The notes: generated by a model not told the origin, from the letters alone. 64,000 bases of DNA from Duganella sp. Root336D2 (GCF_001425005.1 NZ_LMDB01000036.1:248001-312000); one strand, 5' to 3'. Numbered from the stretch's first letter, positions 24,862-33,827 are shown. Made by a program: numbers and translations.

Positions 24862-25603
24862 AATCCCCGCCTTCCAGGCGCTGCTGGCCCAGGCCGGCGC
24901 GGTGCTGCCATGCGCCGCGCTGGCAGTTGCGCTTGAATCGTTCGGTCATGGCTTGACCATGCTGCAAGCCGTGCTGCTGCAAGGCTTGCTCGCTGCCGCT
25001 ATCGGCTGGAAGATCGGCCTGGCGCGCTGGTGGCTGCCGATCCTGCTGCTGTTCCCCATCGCATTACTGGCCGGCCTGGCCCTGCATCTGCCGCCATGGC
25101 TGGCCGCCGCGGTCTTCCTGGTCTTGCTGGGCTGGTACTGGTCCACCTACCGCACCCAGGTTCCCTACTATCCTTCCAGCCGCGCCGTGTGGCGCGCCGT
25201 ACTGGCCGAGCTGCCGCAGGGCAGGGCGCTGCGCATGATCGATATCGGCAGCGGCCTCGGTGGCTTCGCCTTGCACCTGGCGCGCGCGCGGCCCGAGTCG
25301 GAAGTTGTTGGAATTGAACTGGCGCCGGTGCCGTGGCTGGTGTCGCGCTTGCGGGCCGCATTCTGCGGCAGCCGTGCCCGTTTCGTACGCGGCGACTATG
25401 AGCAGTTAAATTTTGCAGAATATGACCTGGTGTTTGCCTATTTGTCGCCGGCTGCCATGCCGGCCTTGTGGAACAAGGCCCAGCGCGAAATGCGGAGCGG
25501 TAGTTTGCTTGCCAGTTATGAATTTGAGATTCCTGCTGCAAACGGCATCAAGACCATTCGCACCACAGAGGGTGGTCCGCTCCTTTATATAAGAGCGTTT
25601 TAA
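24836..25603 (+). CDS. SAM-dependent methyltransferase with N-terminal membrane helices
   Basis: About 255 residues from the ATG at 24836, overlapping flhC by 26 bases; an in-frame start 9 codons earlier is also open. Two or three hydrophobic helices occupy residues 20-105. A class I methyltransferase domain follows: motif I is MIDIGSGLGGFALHLA, then the acidic end of strand 2 (VVGIELAP), FVRGDYEQL and LVFAYLSPAAMP. The substrate is not known. The tight overlap with flhC, in the gap before motA, suggests co-expression with the flagellar regulators. Confidence 0.85.
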   Translation: MPPKRSLLRIPAFQALLAQAGAVLPCAALAVALESFGHGLTMLQAVLLQGLLAAAIGWKIGLARWWLPILLLFPIALLAGLALHLPPWLAAAVFLVLLGWYWSTYRTQVPYYPSSRAVWRAVLAELPQGRALRMIDIGSGLGGFALHLARARPESEVVGIELAPVPWLVSRLRAAFCGSRARFVRGDYEQLNFAEYDLVFAYLSPAAMPALWNKAQREMRSGSLLASYEFEIPAANGIKTIRTTEGGPLLYIRAF

Positions 25604-25615
25604 AGGCAGTTTTCC

Positions 25616-25659
25616 TTGCCGCAGAGGCGTCTTCACGTTATTGTAGTTCCACTGTGGAA
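25616..25659 (+). promoter_or_regulatory. Possible mot-che promoter with palindromic operator
   Basis: TTGCCG (25616-25621), a 17-base spacer and TATTGT (25639-25644) resemble a weak sigma-70 promoter. Three bases further is a perfect 13-base palindrome, TTCCAC-T-GTGGAA (25647-25659), at the likely transcription start. motA begins 40 bases later. The promoter class is uncertain: flagellar operons of this kind are often FlhDC-dependent. Confidence 0.45.
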
Positions 25660-25698
25660 TATTATTGCTTTTAACTAGCTTTCGGGGAGATCGCGCGC

Positions 25699-26559
25699 TT
25701 GTTAGTCATTGTCGGTTACCTCATCGTCCTCGGCTCCGTTTTTGGTGGTTTCGCGCTGTCCGGCGGCCATTTGGCGGCCCTGTTCCAGCCACTGGAGCTG
25801 CTGATGATTGGCGGCGCTGCTGCCGGCGCTTTCTTTGTTGGCAATAACGGCAAGTCGATCAAGGCCACGCTGGCCGCGCTGCCAACCTTGTTCAAAGGTT
25901 CACGCTATACCAAGGATTTGTACATGGAGCTGATGTCGCTCCTGTTCGACGTGCTGTCCAAAGTGCGCAAGGAAGGCCTGATGTCGATCGAAGGCGACAT
26001 CGACAAGCCGGAAGACAGTCCGCTGTTCAGCAAATATCCGGCGGTGCTGGAGGATCACCATATCATCGAGTTCATGACCGATTACCTGCGCCTGATGGTG
26101 TCGGGGAATATGGATGCTTTCCAGATCGAGAACCTGATGGACAACGAGATCGACACCCATCACCAGGAAGGCCATGTGCCGGCCCACTGCATCGCCAAGC
26201 TGGGCGATGGCTTGCCGGCCTTCGGTATCGTGGCGGCGGTGATGGGCGTGGTGCACACCATGGAATCGGTGGGCATCCCGCCGTCCGAGCTGGGCATGCT
26301 GATCGCGCACGCGCTGGTCGGTACCTTCCTCGGCATCTTGCTGGCCTACGGTTTCGTCGGCCCGCTGGCCAGCCTGCTGGAGCAGAAGCTGGAAGAGTCG
26401 ACCAAGATGTTCCAGTGCGTGAAAGTCACGCTGCTGGCCAGCCTGAATGGTTATGCCCCGGCACTGGCTGTGGAATTTGGCCGCAAGGTACTGTACTCTA
26501 CCGAGCGCCCCAGCTTCTCCGAGCTGGAAGAACATATCAAGAAATCGAAGTCGAAGTAA
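25699..26559 (+). CDS. motA: Flagellar motor stator protein MotA
   Basis: 286 residues from a TTG at 25699, which GGGGAGA precedes by eight bases; the product then begins LLVIVGYLIVLGSVFGGF like other MotA. Four transmembrane segments and a large cytoplasmic loop are seen. The loop contains RKEGLMSIEGDID, with the charged residues that contact FliG, and the conserved Pro residues follow in the last two helices (VGIPPSELG and the FVGPLASLL segment). MotA and MotB form the proton-conducting stator. motB follows after 18 bases. Confidence 0.96.
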   Translation: MLVIVGYLIVLGSVFGGFALSGGHLAALFQPLELLMIGGAAAGAFFVGNNGKSIKATLAALPTLFKGSRYTKDLYMELMSLLFDVLSKVRKEGLMSIEGDIDKPEDSPLFSKYPAVLEDHHIIEFMTDYLRLMVSGNMDAFQIENLMDNEIDTHHQEGHVPAHCIAKLGDGLPAFGIVAAVMGVVHTMESVGIPPSELGMLIAHALVGTFLGILLAYGFVGPLASLLEQKLEESTKMFQCVKVTLLASLNGYAPALAVEFGRKVLYSTERPSFSELEEHIKKSKSK

Positions 26560-26577
26560 TGGAAGCGAGGACCTGCC

Positions 26578-27522
26578 ATGGCTGAAGAAGGCCTGCGGCC
26601 CATTGTCGTCAAGAAGATCAAGAAGGGCGGGGGCGGCCACCACGGCGGCGCCTGGAAGATCGCTTACGCCGACTTCGTGACGGCGATGATGGCGTTCTTC
26701 CTGCTGATGTGGCTGCTCGGTTCGACTACCAAGGGCGACCTGAACGGTATTTCCGAATACTTCAAGACGCCGCTCAAAGTCGCCATGCAAGGCGGCTCCG
26801 GCAGCGGCGACAGTTCTTCGGTGATCCAGGGCGGGGGCTCGGACCTGTCGCGCCGTACCGGCCAGGTCAAGATGACGGACGATCCGGCGCAGTCGAAATC
26901 CTATAACCTCGATGCCGCCAAGAAGGCGCTCGAAGCGGAAGAGAAATCACGCCTGCAGGCGCTGCGTGCCCGGATCGAAATGACCATCGATACCAATGCC
27001 GAACTCAAGAAGTTCAAAGAGCAATTGCTGCTGGACTTTACCAGCGAAGGCTTGCGCATCCAGATCGTCGACTTGCAAAACCGCCCCATGTTCAATGCCG
27101 GCAAAGCCGACTTGCAACCGTATGCCGGCGAAATCCTGGAAGCCATTGCGCCGGCCCTGAACGACGTGCCGAACAAGATCGGCCTGTCCGGCCACACCGA
27201 CTCCACGCCGTATTTCACCGAAACGGGGTACAGTAACTGGGAACTGTCGGCCGACCGCGCCAATGCCTCGCGCCGCGCGCTGCTGCATGGCGGCCTGGCC
27301 GACAATAAGATCCTGCGCGTGGTGGGCCTGGCCAGCGCTGCCCACCTGGACCGCGCGGATCCTTTCAACCCGATCAATCGCCGCATCAGCATCATTGTGA
27401 TGAACAAGAGGACCGAGGAGAATGTGCTGCGTGACGGCGGCAAATTGCAAGTCGGCCTCGATACGGAAGCTACGCAAGCCGCGGCGGCAGCGGCACCGGC
27501 TGCGCCGGCAGGGAAGAAATAG
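26578..27522 (+). CDS. motB: Flagellar motor stator protein MotB
   Basis: 314 residues. The N-terminal helix holds the proton-carrying Asp in WKIAYADFVTAMMAFFLLMW. A linker is followed by the periplasmic OmpA-like peptidoglycan-binding domain, with GLSGHTDSTPYF, ADRANASRRALL and DPFNPINRRISI. The last 20 residues are an Ala-rich tail. MotB anchors the stator to the cell wall. It is translated from the same transcript as motA, 18 bases after it, and is followed 7 bases later by a short CheZ-like gene. Confidence 0.96.
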   Translation: MAEEGLRPIVVKKIKKGGGGHHGGAWKIAYADFVTAMMAFFLLMWLLGSTTKGDLNGISEYFKTPLKVAMQGGSGSGDSSSVIQGGGSDLSRRTGQVKMTDDPAQSKSYNLDAAKKALEAEEKSRLQALRARIEMTIDTNAELKKFKEQLLLDFTSEGLRIQIVDLQNRPMFNAGKADLQPYAGEILEAIAPALNDVPNKIGLSGHTDSTPYFTETGYSNWELSADRANASRRALLHGGLADNKILRVVGLASAAHLDRADPFNPINRRISIIVMNKRTEENVLRDGGKLQVGLDTEATQAAAAAAPAAPAGKK

Positions 27523-27529
27523 AGACTTT

Positions 27530-28078
27530 ATGACAAGAAAGAAGATCCTTGGCTCGCATGTGAAACGCCTGCTGTCAGGCGTGTCGGACCATGGCCGGCG
27601 CCACCTGACGGAAGTCGAGACCGACCTGCTGCAGACCAACCTGCTGCTGGAGGAAGCGATCGACAAGCTGACGCGCAACTTCATGGCGATCCATGAAGCG
27701 GTCAGCGCGCAGCAAGCGACCATCGAGCTGCTGCTGCAAGGCGGCAATCCGTCGGCCGAAGACAAGGCGCGCCTGAAGGAAATGAACGAACAGGTAAGCG
27801 GCTACGTCAACGCCGCCATTACCAGCATGCAGTTCCAAGACATGACCAGCCAGCTGATCGACCGTACCCTGAAGCGCGTCACCGGCTTGCGGGAATTCCT
27901 CGGCACGCTGGGGGCGCACGGCGCCGAAGTGGTGCCGGAATCGGGCAGCGACGAGATCGTGGACCTGCTGAGCAAGGTCAGCATGGCGCTGGCGATCCAG
28001 AGCCTTGAACTGCGCAGCGTGCTGCGCAAGGCGGTCAGCCAGAAGCACCTGGAAAGCGGCGACATCGAACTGTTCTGA
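27530..28078 (+). CDS. Short CheZ-like chemotaxis protein
   Basis: 182 residues from the ATG at 27530. The protein is largely helical. The segment ITSMQFQDMTSQLIDRTLKRV near residues 100-120 matches the catalytic helix of CheZ (FQDLTGQVI), including the Asp and Gln that dephosphorylate CheY-P. It is shorter than enterobacterial CheZ (about 214) and lacks an obvious C-terminal CheY-binding peptide. It sits between motB and a CheY-like gene, not beside the cheY gene at 35646 as in many relatives. The phosphatase role is well supported by the motif but not proven. Confidence 0.72.
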   Translation: MTRKKILGSHVKRLLSGVSDHGRRHLTEVETDLLQTNLLLEEAIDKLTRNFMAIHEAVSAQQATIELLLQGGNPSAEDKARLKEMNEQVSGYVNAAITSMQFQDMTSQLIDRTLKRVTGLREFLGTLGAHGAEVVPESGSDEIVDLLSKVSMALAIQSLELRSVLRKAVSQKHLESGDIELF

Positions 28079-28113
28079 ATACACACAAAAATTTTACTAA
28101 GTGAGAAAAAAAG

Positions 28114-28479
28114 ATGGCTAAAACAATTCTTGCAGTCGACGACTCCTCCTCGCTGCGCCAGATGGTGGCATTCAGCCTGAAGGCAGCCGGCTACCAGGTG
28201 GTGGAAGCAGTCGACGGACAGGATGGCCTGGAAAAGGCCAAGCTGCAAACCGTGGACCTGGTGCTGACCGACCAGAACATGCCGCGCATGGACGGCCTGC
28301 AACTGATCAAGCTGCTGCGCGAGCAGCCGTCGTACGCCAAGGTTCCCATCTTGATGCTGACCACCGAATCGTCCGACGAGATGAAGGCCAAGGGCCGCGC
28401 CGCCGGCGCGAATGGCTGGCTGGTCAAGCCTTTCGACCCGCAACGCTTGATTGAGGTAGTGAAGAAGGTCATTGGCTAA
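28114..28479 (+). CDS. CheY-like single-domain response regulator
   Basis: 121 residues forming only a receiver domain: DDSS near the start, the acceptor Asp in LVLTDQNMPRMDG, the Thr in LMLTTES and the Lys in WLVKPFDP. It differs clearly from the CheY at 35646 (VVDDFSTMRRIVRN), so the operon encodes two receivers. The LAVDDSSSLRQMV start is typical of the receivers that precede cheA in beta- and gammaproteobacterial clusters. Such a protein can act as a phosphate sink or as a second output. cheA starts 14 bases later. Confidence 0.93.
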   Translation: MAKTILAVDDSSSLRQMVAFSLKAAGYQVVEAVDGQDGLEKAKLQTVDLVLTDQNMPRMDGLQLIKLLREQPSYAKVPILMLTTESSDEMKAKGRAAGANGWLVKPFDPQRLIEVVKKVIG

Positions 28480-28493
28480 TTAAGGGGTGTGGC

Positions 28494-30725
28494 ATGACCA
28501 TCGACATTAGCCAGTTCTACCAGGTCTTCTTCGATGAAGCGGAAGAACTGCTGGCTGAAATGGAGCGTCTGCTGCTGGGCGTGGACGTCGAGTCGCCCAG
28601 CGAAGAAGACTTGAACGCGATTTTCCGTACCGCGCACTCGGTGAAGGGCGGGGCGTCGACGTTCGGCGTGACCGACATGACCGAAGTGACGCACGTGCTG
28701 GAGACGCTGCTGGACCGCATCCGCAAGGGCGAGATGGCCTTGACGTCGACCCATGTCGACGCCTTCCTGGCGGCCAAGGACATCCTGAAGATGCAGCTGG
28801 ACGGGCACCGCCTGGGCAGCGCGGTTGACCAGGAAGCCGTGGGCGACGTGCGCATGATGCTGCAGGAGCTGGCGCAGGACGTGCACATCGAAGCGATGGC
28901 GCCGGTGGCGTCGGGCTTCAGTACGCCGGAAGCGCAGTCGGTCGACCACAGCGGCGGCAAGCGCTACCGGCTGGAGTTGCCGCCCATGGTGCACCGCGAG
29001 GTCGAGGCGCTGGCAGCGGAACTTGGCCTGATGGGCCACGTGGAACTGGTGCCGCTGGACGCCGAGCGCCACGCCATGATCGTCACCACCCACGAATCGC
29101 TGGACGATATCGTGGCCATCTGTTCCTTCGTGATCGATGCCGAGCAGATGAAGGTCAGCGAGCTGCCTGCGCTGAGCCCGACCCAGGCCGCGCGCGAGAA
29201 CGCCGAGCGTGAACGCAAGGAAGCGGAGCTCGGTTATGGCTTCTTCGATCCCCTGCCAGGCGCAGGCGCCGCTGCCGCTGCCGCAGCCCCCGCGGCCGAC
29301 GGCGAAGGCTACGGCTTCTTCCAGCCGCTCGACGAAATCCGCGGCAATGCCGGCGCTGCCGCCGAAGATGCGCGCGGTTACGGCTTCTTCCAGCCGCTGG
29401 AAGTGATCCGTGCCCAGGCCGGCGTCCAGGATGCGCCGGTGGAAGCAGCCAAGCCGAGCGAAGAGCTGGAAAAGAAGGCTGCCCGCAAGGAAGCGGAAAA
29501 ACAGGCCCACGCGCCGGCCGGCGGCGAATCGTCCTCGATCCGCGTCTCGGTGGAGAAGGTCGACCAGCTGATCAACCTGGTGGGCGAACTGGTGATCACG
29601 CAAGCGATGATCGAACAGCGCGCCAGCACCATCGACCCGGTGCTGCACGAAAAGCTGCTGAGCGGAATTTCCCAGCTGACCCGCAACACGCGCGACTTGC
29701 AGGAATCGGTGATGTCGATCCGCATGATGCCGATGGACTTCGTGTTCTCGCGCTTCCCGCGCATGGTGCGCGACCTGGCCACCAAGCTTGGCAAGAAGGT
29801 CGAATTCGTCACCAGCGGCGCCGCCACGGAACTGGACAAGGGCCTGATCGAACGCATCGTCGACCCGCTGACCCACCTGGTGCGCAACTCGATCGACCAC
29901 GGCATTGAAATGCCGGACGTGCGCAAGGCGGCCGGCAAGTCGGAAACGGGGCGCCTGTTCCTGTCCGCCTCGCACCAGGGCGGCAGCATCATCATCGAAG
30001 TCTCGGACGACGGCGGCGGCTTGAACCGCGACAGGATTTTGGCAAAGGCGCGCCAGAACGGCTTGCCGCTGTCCGACAATATGACGGACGCCGATGTCTG
30101 GCAGCTGATCTTCGCGCCGGGCTTCTCGACCGCCGAACAGGTGACCGATGTGTCGGGCCGCGGCGTCGGCATGGACGTGGTCAAACGCAATATCACCGCC
30201 ATGGGCGGCACCGTCGACATCCGCTCCGCCAAAGGCTTTGGCACCACCATCTCGATTTCCCTGCCGCTGACGCTGGCCATCCTGGACGGCATGCTGATCC
30301 AGACCGGCGAAGAGGTCTACATCCTGCCGCTTGGCTTCGTGCTCGAATCGCTGCAGCCGGCGCCGGAAGACGTCAAGGAAATCAGCGGCAAGGGCCGCGT
30401 CATCAAGGTCCGTGGCGAATACCTGCCGCTGATCCCGCTGTACCAGATTTTCGATATCACACCGCGCTTCACCGATCCATGCCAGGGCATCCTGGTGATC
30501 GTGGAAACCGAGGGCAAGAAGGCCTGCCTGTTCGTGGACGAACTGGTGGGCCAGCAGCAGGTCGTGGTCAAGAACCTGGAATCGAATTACCGCAAGGTGA
30601 CCGGCATTTCCGGTGCCACCATCCTCGGCGACGGCGGCGTGTCGCTGATCCTGGACGTGACGGCGCTGGTGCGCTCGTCGCGCCAGCTGGTTGACGAATC
30701 AAACTTTGTGAAGGAAGAACCATGA
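28494..30725 (+). CDS. cheA: Chemotaxis histidine kinase CheA
   Basis: 743 residues. P1 HPt has His48 in FRTAHSVKGGAS. A second folded part (160-220) may be P2. The linker carries three copies of G-Y-G-F-F-x-P-L at about 247, 272 and 295. P3 (IRVSVEKVDQLINLVGELVI), the P4 ATPase (LVRNSIDHGIEMP, DDGGGLNRDRI, GRGVGMDVVKRN, GFGTTISISLPL) and the P5 CheW-like domain follow. CheA autophosphorylates at the receptor array and passes phosphate to CheY and CheB. The last bases overlap cheW (ATGA). Confidence 0.97.
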   Translation: MTIDISQFYQVFFDEAEELLAEMERLLLGVDVESPSEEDLNAIFRTAHSVKGGASTFGVTDMTEVTHVLETLLDRIRKGEMALTSTHVDAFLAAKDILKMQLDGHRLGSAVDQEAVGDVRMMLQELAQDVHIEAMAPVASGFSTPEAQSVDHSGGKRYRLELPPMVHREVEALAAELGLMGHVELVPLDAERHAMIVTTHESLDDIVAICSFVIDAEQMKVSELPALSPTQAARENAERERKEAELGYGFFDPLPGAGAAAAAAAPAADGEGYGFFQPLDEIRGNAGAAAEDARGYGFFQPLEVIRAQAGVQDAPVEAAKPSEELEKKAARKEAEKQAHAPAGGESSSIRVSVEKVDQLINLVGELVITQAMIEQRASTIDPVLHEKLLSGISQLTRNTRDLQESVMSIRMMPMDFVFSRFPRMVRDLATKLGKKVEFVTSGAATELDKGLIERIVDPLTHLVRNSIDHGIEMPDVRKAAGKSETGRLFLSASHQGGSIIIEVSDDGGGLNRDRILAKARQNGLPLSDNMTDADVWQLIFAPGFSTAEQVTDVSGRGVGMDVVKRNITAMGGTVDIRSAKGFGTTISISLPLTLAILDGMLIQTGEEVYILPLGFVLESLQPAPEDVKEISGKGRVIKVRGEYLPLIPLYQIFDITPRFTDPCQGILVIVETEGKKACLFVDELVGQQQVVVKNLESNYRKVTGISGATILGDGGVSLILDVTALVRSSRQLVDESNFVKEEP

Positions 30726-31201
30726 GCGACGCGGCAAGCGCCGGAACAGCCGTCCAGGAATTCCTGGCTTTCAAGCTGGGCGCCGAAGAATACGGCATCG
30801 ATATCCTGAAAGTGCAGGAAATCCGCGGTTACGAAGCGGTGACCCGCATCGCCAATGCGCCGGAATTCATCAAAGGCGTGATCAACCTGCGCGGCATCAT
30901 CATCCCGGTGGTGGACATGCGCATCAAATTCAAGCTGGGCGAACCGGTGTACGATCAGTTCACCGTGGTCATCATCCTCAATATCAATGGCCGCGTGGTG
31001 GGCATGGTGGTCGATTCGGTATCGGACGTGACGTCGCTGACGCCCGAGCAGATCAAGGCCGCACCAGACATGGGTACCGCCTTCAGTACGGAGTACATGA
31101 TCGGCCTCGGCACGATCGACGAGCGCATGCTGATCCTGGTGGATATCCAGCGCCTGATGTCCAGCCCGGAAATGGGCTTGAGCGAAAAACTGGCAGCCTA
31201 A
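30722..31201 (+). CDS. cheW: Chemotaxis coupling protein CheW
   Basis: 159 residues made of one CheW (SH3-like) domain: FLAFKLGAEEYGIDILKVQEIRGYEAVTRI, then GVINLRGIIIPVVDMRIKF, and VDSVSDVTSLTPEQI. It couples receptors to CheA in the array. The ATGA overlap with cheA gives one-to-one translation coupling. The MCP gene follows after 46 bases. The sequence is close to the canonical family and no unusual insert is seen. Confidence 0.97.
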   Translation: MSDAASAGTAVQEFLAFKLGAEEYGIDILKVQEIRGYEAVTRIANAPEFIKGVINLRGIIIPVVDMRIKFKLGEPVYDQFTVVIILNINGRVVGMVVDSVSDVTSLTPEQIKAAPDMGTAFSTEYMIGLGTIDERMLILVDIQRLMSSPEMGLSEKLAA

Positions 31202-31247
31202 AACATAAGAATACAGATCCGGCAGGATACTAGGGGGAGAGAACAAA

Positions 31248-32948
31248 ATGAACATGCGCGAATACAAGATAGGTACCCGGCTTGGTTTTGGTTTCGGGAT
31301 TATTCTGCTGATCCTGGTCGGCACTGTGCTGCTGACCAACGTGCTGAACTACCGCAACAAGTCCGCCCTGATGACCGGCCTGGATGTCTCCGGTGCCAAG
31401 GAATTGCAGGCGCAGTCGATGAAAAGTGCAATGCTGGAAACCGGTATCGCCATGCGTAATATCGGCCTGCAGTCGGACGTCAGCCTGATGCAGAAGGAAG
31501 AAGAGAAGGTCAAGGCCAACCGCGCCCGCTACGACGCGGCGCGCACCAAGCTGCAAAGCCTGGGCCTGAATGACGCCGAGAAGAAGGTGGTGAACGACAT
31601 CTCCGCCCTGCAAACCGACGTTGATGCAGCCTTCAAGGAGGCGATGGGGCAGATCATGGCCTTCAACGCCGAAGGCGCAGCGAAAGTCATTGCCGGCCGC
31701 ATCGATCCGCTGCAGCAGCAGACCCTGACTGCGCTGAACAAGCTGGTCGATTTGCAGCAGGCGGCGGTCGCCGACTTCAAGGAAAGTTCCAACAAGGCCG
31801 ACCGCAGCCTGACCATGTGGATGGTGGTGCTGGCGGCGGTAGCGGTCGGCGTCGGCATTCTGTGCGCCCTGGCCATCACCAAGTCCATCACCCGTCCGCT
31901 GTCGGGCGCGGTGGAAGTGGCGCAGAAAGTGGCTGCCGGCGAACTGACCTCGCAAGTGACGGTGGAGGGCAAGGACGAAACGTCCGAACTGCTGCAGGCG
32001 CTGAAGGACATGAACGAAAGCCTGGCCAAGACCGTCGGCCAGGTGCGCGCATCGACGGAAACCATCACCACCGCCTCGCAGGAAATCGCGACCGGCAACG
32101 CCGACCTGTCGGCCCGCACCGAATCGCAGGCCTCTTCGCTGGAGGAAACCGCGGCGTCGATGGAAAACCTGACCTCCACCGTGAAGCAGAACGCCGACAA
32201 TGCGCGCCAGGCCAACCAGCTTGCCGTATCGGCATCCTCGGTGGCCGTGAAGGGCGGCCATGTCGTGTCGCAAGTGGTGGACACCATGGGCTCGATCAAG
32301 CAGTCGTCGACCAAGATCGTGGACATCATCGGCGTGATCGACGGCATCGCCTTCCAGACCAATATCCTGGCGCTGAATGCCGCGGTGGAAGCGGCGCGCG
32401 CCGGCGAACAGGGCCGCGGCTTCGCCGTGGTGGCATCGGAAGTGCGCAACCTGGCGCAGCGCAGCGCCGCGGCAGCCAAGGAAATCAAGGCCCTGATCGA
32501 CGACTCGGTCGACAAGGTCGATGCGGGCGGCCGCCTGGTCGATGAAGCCGGCCAGACCATGGGCCTGATCGTGACCTCGATCAAGCAGGTGGCCGACATC
32601 ATGGGCGAAATCACCGCCGCCACCCTGGAACAGAGCCACGGCATCGAGGAAGTCAACGCCGCCATCGGCCAGATGGACGAGATGACGCAGCAGAATGCCG
32701 CGCTGGTGGAAGAAGCCGCCGCCGCCGCCGAATCGATGCAGGACCAGGCCAACAACCTGGCCCAGGCGGTGTCGATCTTCAAGCTGGCCGGCGACGAATT
32801 CGCCAAGCGTGCGGCGGCAGCGCCGCGCAAAGCCAGGCCGGCGGCGCCGGCGCGCAGCACGGCGGTAGTGCCGGCCACCCCGGCCGCGCAGCCGGCGAAG
32901 AAGCTTGCGGCTGCCGCCCCATCCGGCGACGACTGGGAAGAGTTTTAA
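31248..32948 (+). CDS. Methyl-accepting chemotaxis protein with C-terminal WxxF docking tail
   Basis: 566 residues. TM1 (LGFGFGIILLILVGTVLL) and TM2 (MWMVVLAAVAVGVGILCALAI) enclose a four-helix-bundle periplasmic domain of about 160 residues. HAMP follows, then the signalling domain with the conserved hairpin tip (IIGVIDGIAFQTNILALNAAVEAARAGEQG region). The C-terminus is an Ala/Pro-rich linker ending DDWEEF, which resembles the NWETF-type CheR/CheB docking peptide. Its place between cheW and cheR suggests it is a main, operon-encoded receptor. Confidence 0.95.
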   Translation: MNMREYKIGTRLGFGFGIILLILVGTVLLTNVLNYRNKSALMTGLDVSGAKELQAQSMKSAMLETGIAMRNIGLQSDVSLMQKEEEKVKANRARYDAARTKLQSLGLNDAEKKVVNDISALQTDVDAAFKEAMGQIMAFNAEGAAKVIAGRIDPLQQQTLTALNKLVDLQQAAVADFKESSNKADRSLTMWMVVLAAVAVGVGILCALAITKSITRPLSGAVEVAQKVAAGELTSQVTVEGKDETSELLQALKDMNESLAKTVGQVRASTETITTASQEIATGNADLSARTESQASSLEETAASMENLTSTVKQNADNARQANQLAVSASSVAVKGGHVVSQVVDTMGSIKQSSTKIVDIIGVIDGIAFQTNILALNAAVEAARAGEQGRGFAVVASEVRNLAQRSAAAAKEIKALIDDSVDKVDAGGRLVDEAGQTMGLIVTSIKQVADIMGEITAATLEQSHGIEEVNAAIGQMDEMTQQNAALVEEAAAAAESMQDQANNLAQAVSIFKLAGDEFAKRAAAAPRKARPAAPARSTAVVPATPAAQPAKKLAAAAPSGDDWEEF

Positions 32949-32977
32949 CGTCCATGTAACCGCGGAGAGCTATAAAA

Positions 32978-33826
32978 ATGGCGCTGACCAAAGAGACCGT
33001 GAAAGAGTTTGACTTCAACGGCAAGGATTTTGAACGGGTCCGCGCGATGATCTACAAGCGGGCCGGCATCGCGCTGGCCGACTCCAAACAGGAGATGGTG
33101 TACAGCCGCCTGGCGCGACGCTTGCGCGCCACCGGCATCAATAGTTTCGTACACTACCTGGACGACCTGGAAGCAGGGCGCCTGGGCAACGGCGAGTGGG
33201 AGGCGTTCACCAATGCCCTGACCACCAACCTGACGTCGTTTTTCCGCGAATCGCACCACTTCCCGCTGCTGGCCGAGCACCTCAAGGCCAAGCGCGGGGA
33301 ACCGATCAACATCTGGTGCTCCGCCAGTTCCACCGGCGAGGAACCGTATTCGATTGCCATCACCTGCTGCGAAGCCTTCAACACGCTGACGCCGCCGGTG
33401 CATATCCTGGCCACCGATATCGACACCAATGTGCTGGCCACGGCCGCCAACGGCGTCTACCCGATGGAGCGGATCGACAAGCTGTCGCCCGAGCAGCAGC
33501 GCCGCTTCTTCATGAAAGGACGCGGCGCCAACGAAGGCATGGCGCGCGTGCGGCAGGAACTGCGCTCGCTGATCACCTACCGGCAGGTCAACCTGCTGGA
33601 CGAGAGATGGGATATTCGTCCCGGCTTCGACGTGATCTTCTGCCGCAATGTGATGATCTACTTCGACAAGGCAACGCAGCGCAAGATCCTGTCGCGCTTC
33701 GTGCCCTTGATGAAACCGGATGCCCTGCTGTTCGCCGGCCATTCCGAGAACTTCCTTTACGTGTCGGACGCTTTGAAGTTGCGCGGTAAGACTGTCTACG
33801 AACTCGATGAGCGCAAGAGGGCATGA
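32978..33826 (+). CDS. cheR: Chemotaxis glutamate methyltransferase CheR
   Basis: 282 residues. The N-terminal helical domain (FERVRAMIYKRAGIALADSKQEMVYSRLARRLR) contacts receptors. The SAM-binding domain has NIWCSASSTGEEPYSIAI, then LATDIDTNVLATAANGVY and DVIFCRNVMIYFDKATQ. It methylates Glu residues of MCPs. It starts 29 bases after the MCP gene, whose C-terminal DWEEF tail is the likely docking point. cheD starts only one base after its stop. Confidence 0.96.
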   Translation: MALTKETVKEFDFNGKDFERVRAMIYKRAGIALADSKQEMVYSRLARRLRATGINSFVHYLDDLEAGRLGNGEWEAFTNALTTNLTSFFRESHHFPLLAEHLKAKRGEPINIWCSASSTGEEPYSIAITCCEAFNTLTPPVHILATDIDTNVLATAANGVYPMERIDKLSPEQQRRFFMKGRGANEGMARVRQELRSLITYRQVNLLDERWDIRPGFDVIFCRNVMIYFDKATQRKILSRFVPLMKPDALLFAGHSENFLYVSDALKLRGKTVYELDERKRA

Positions 33827-33827
33827 C

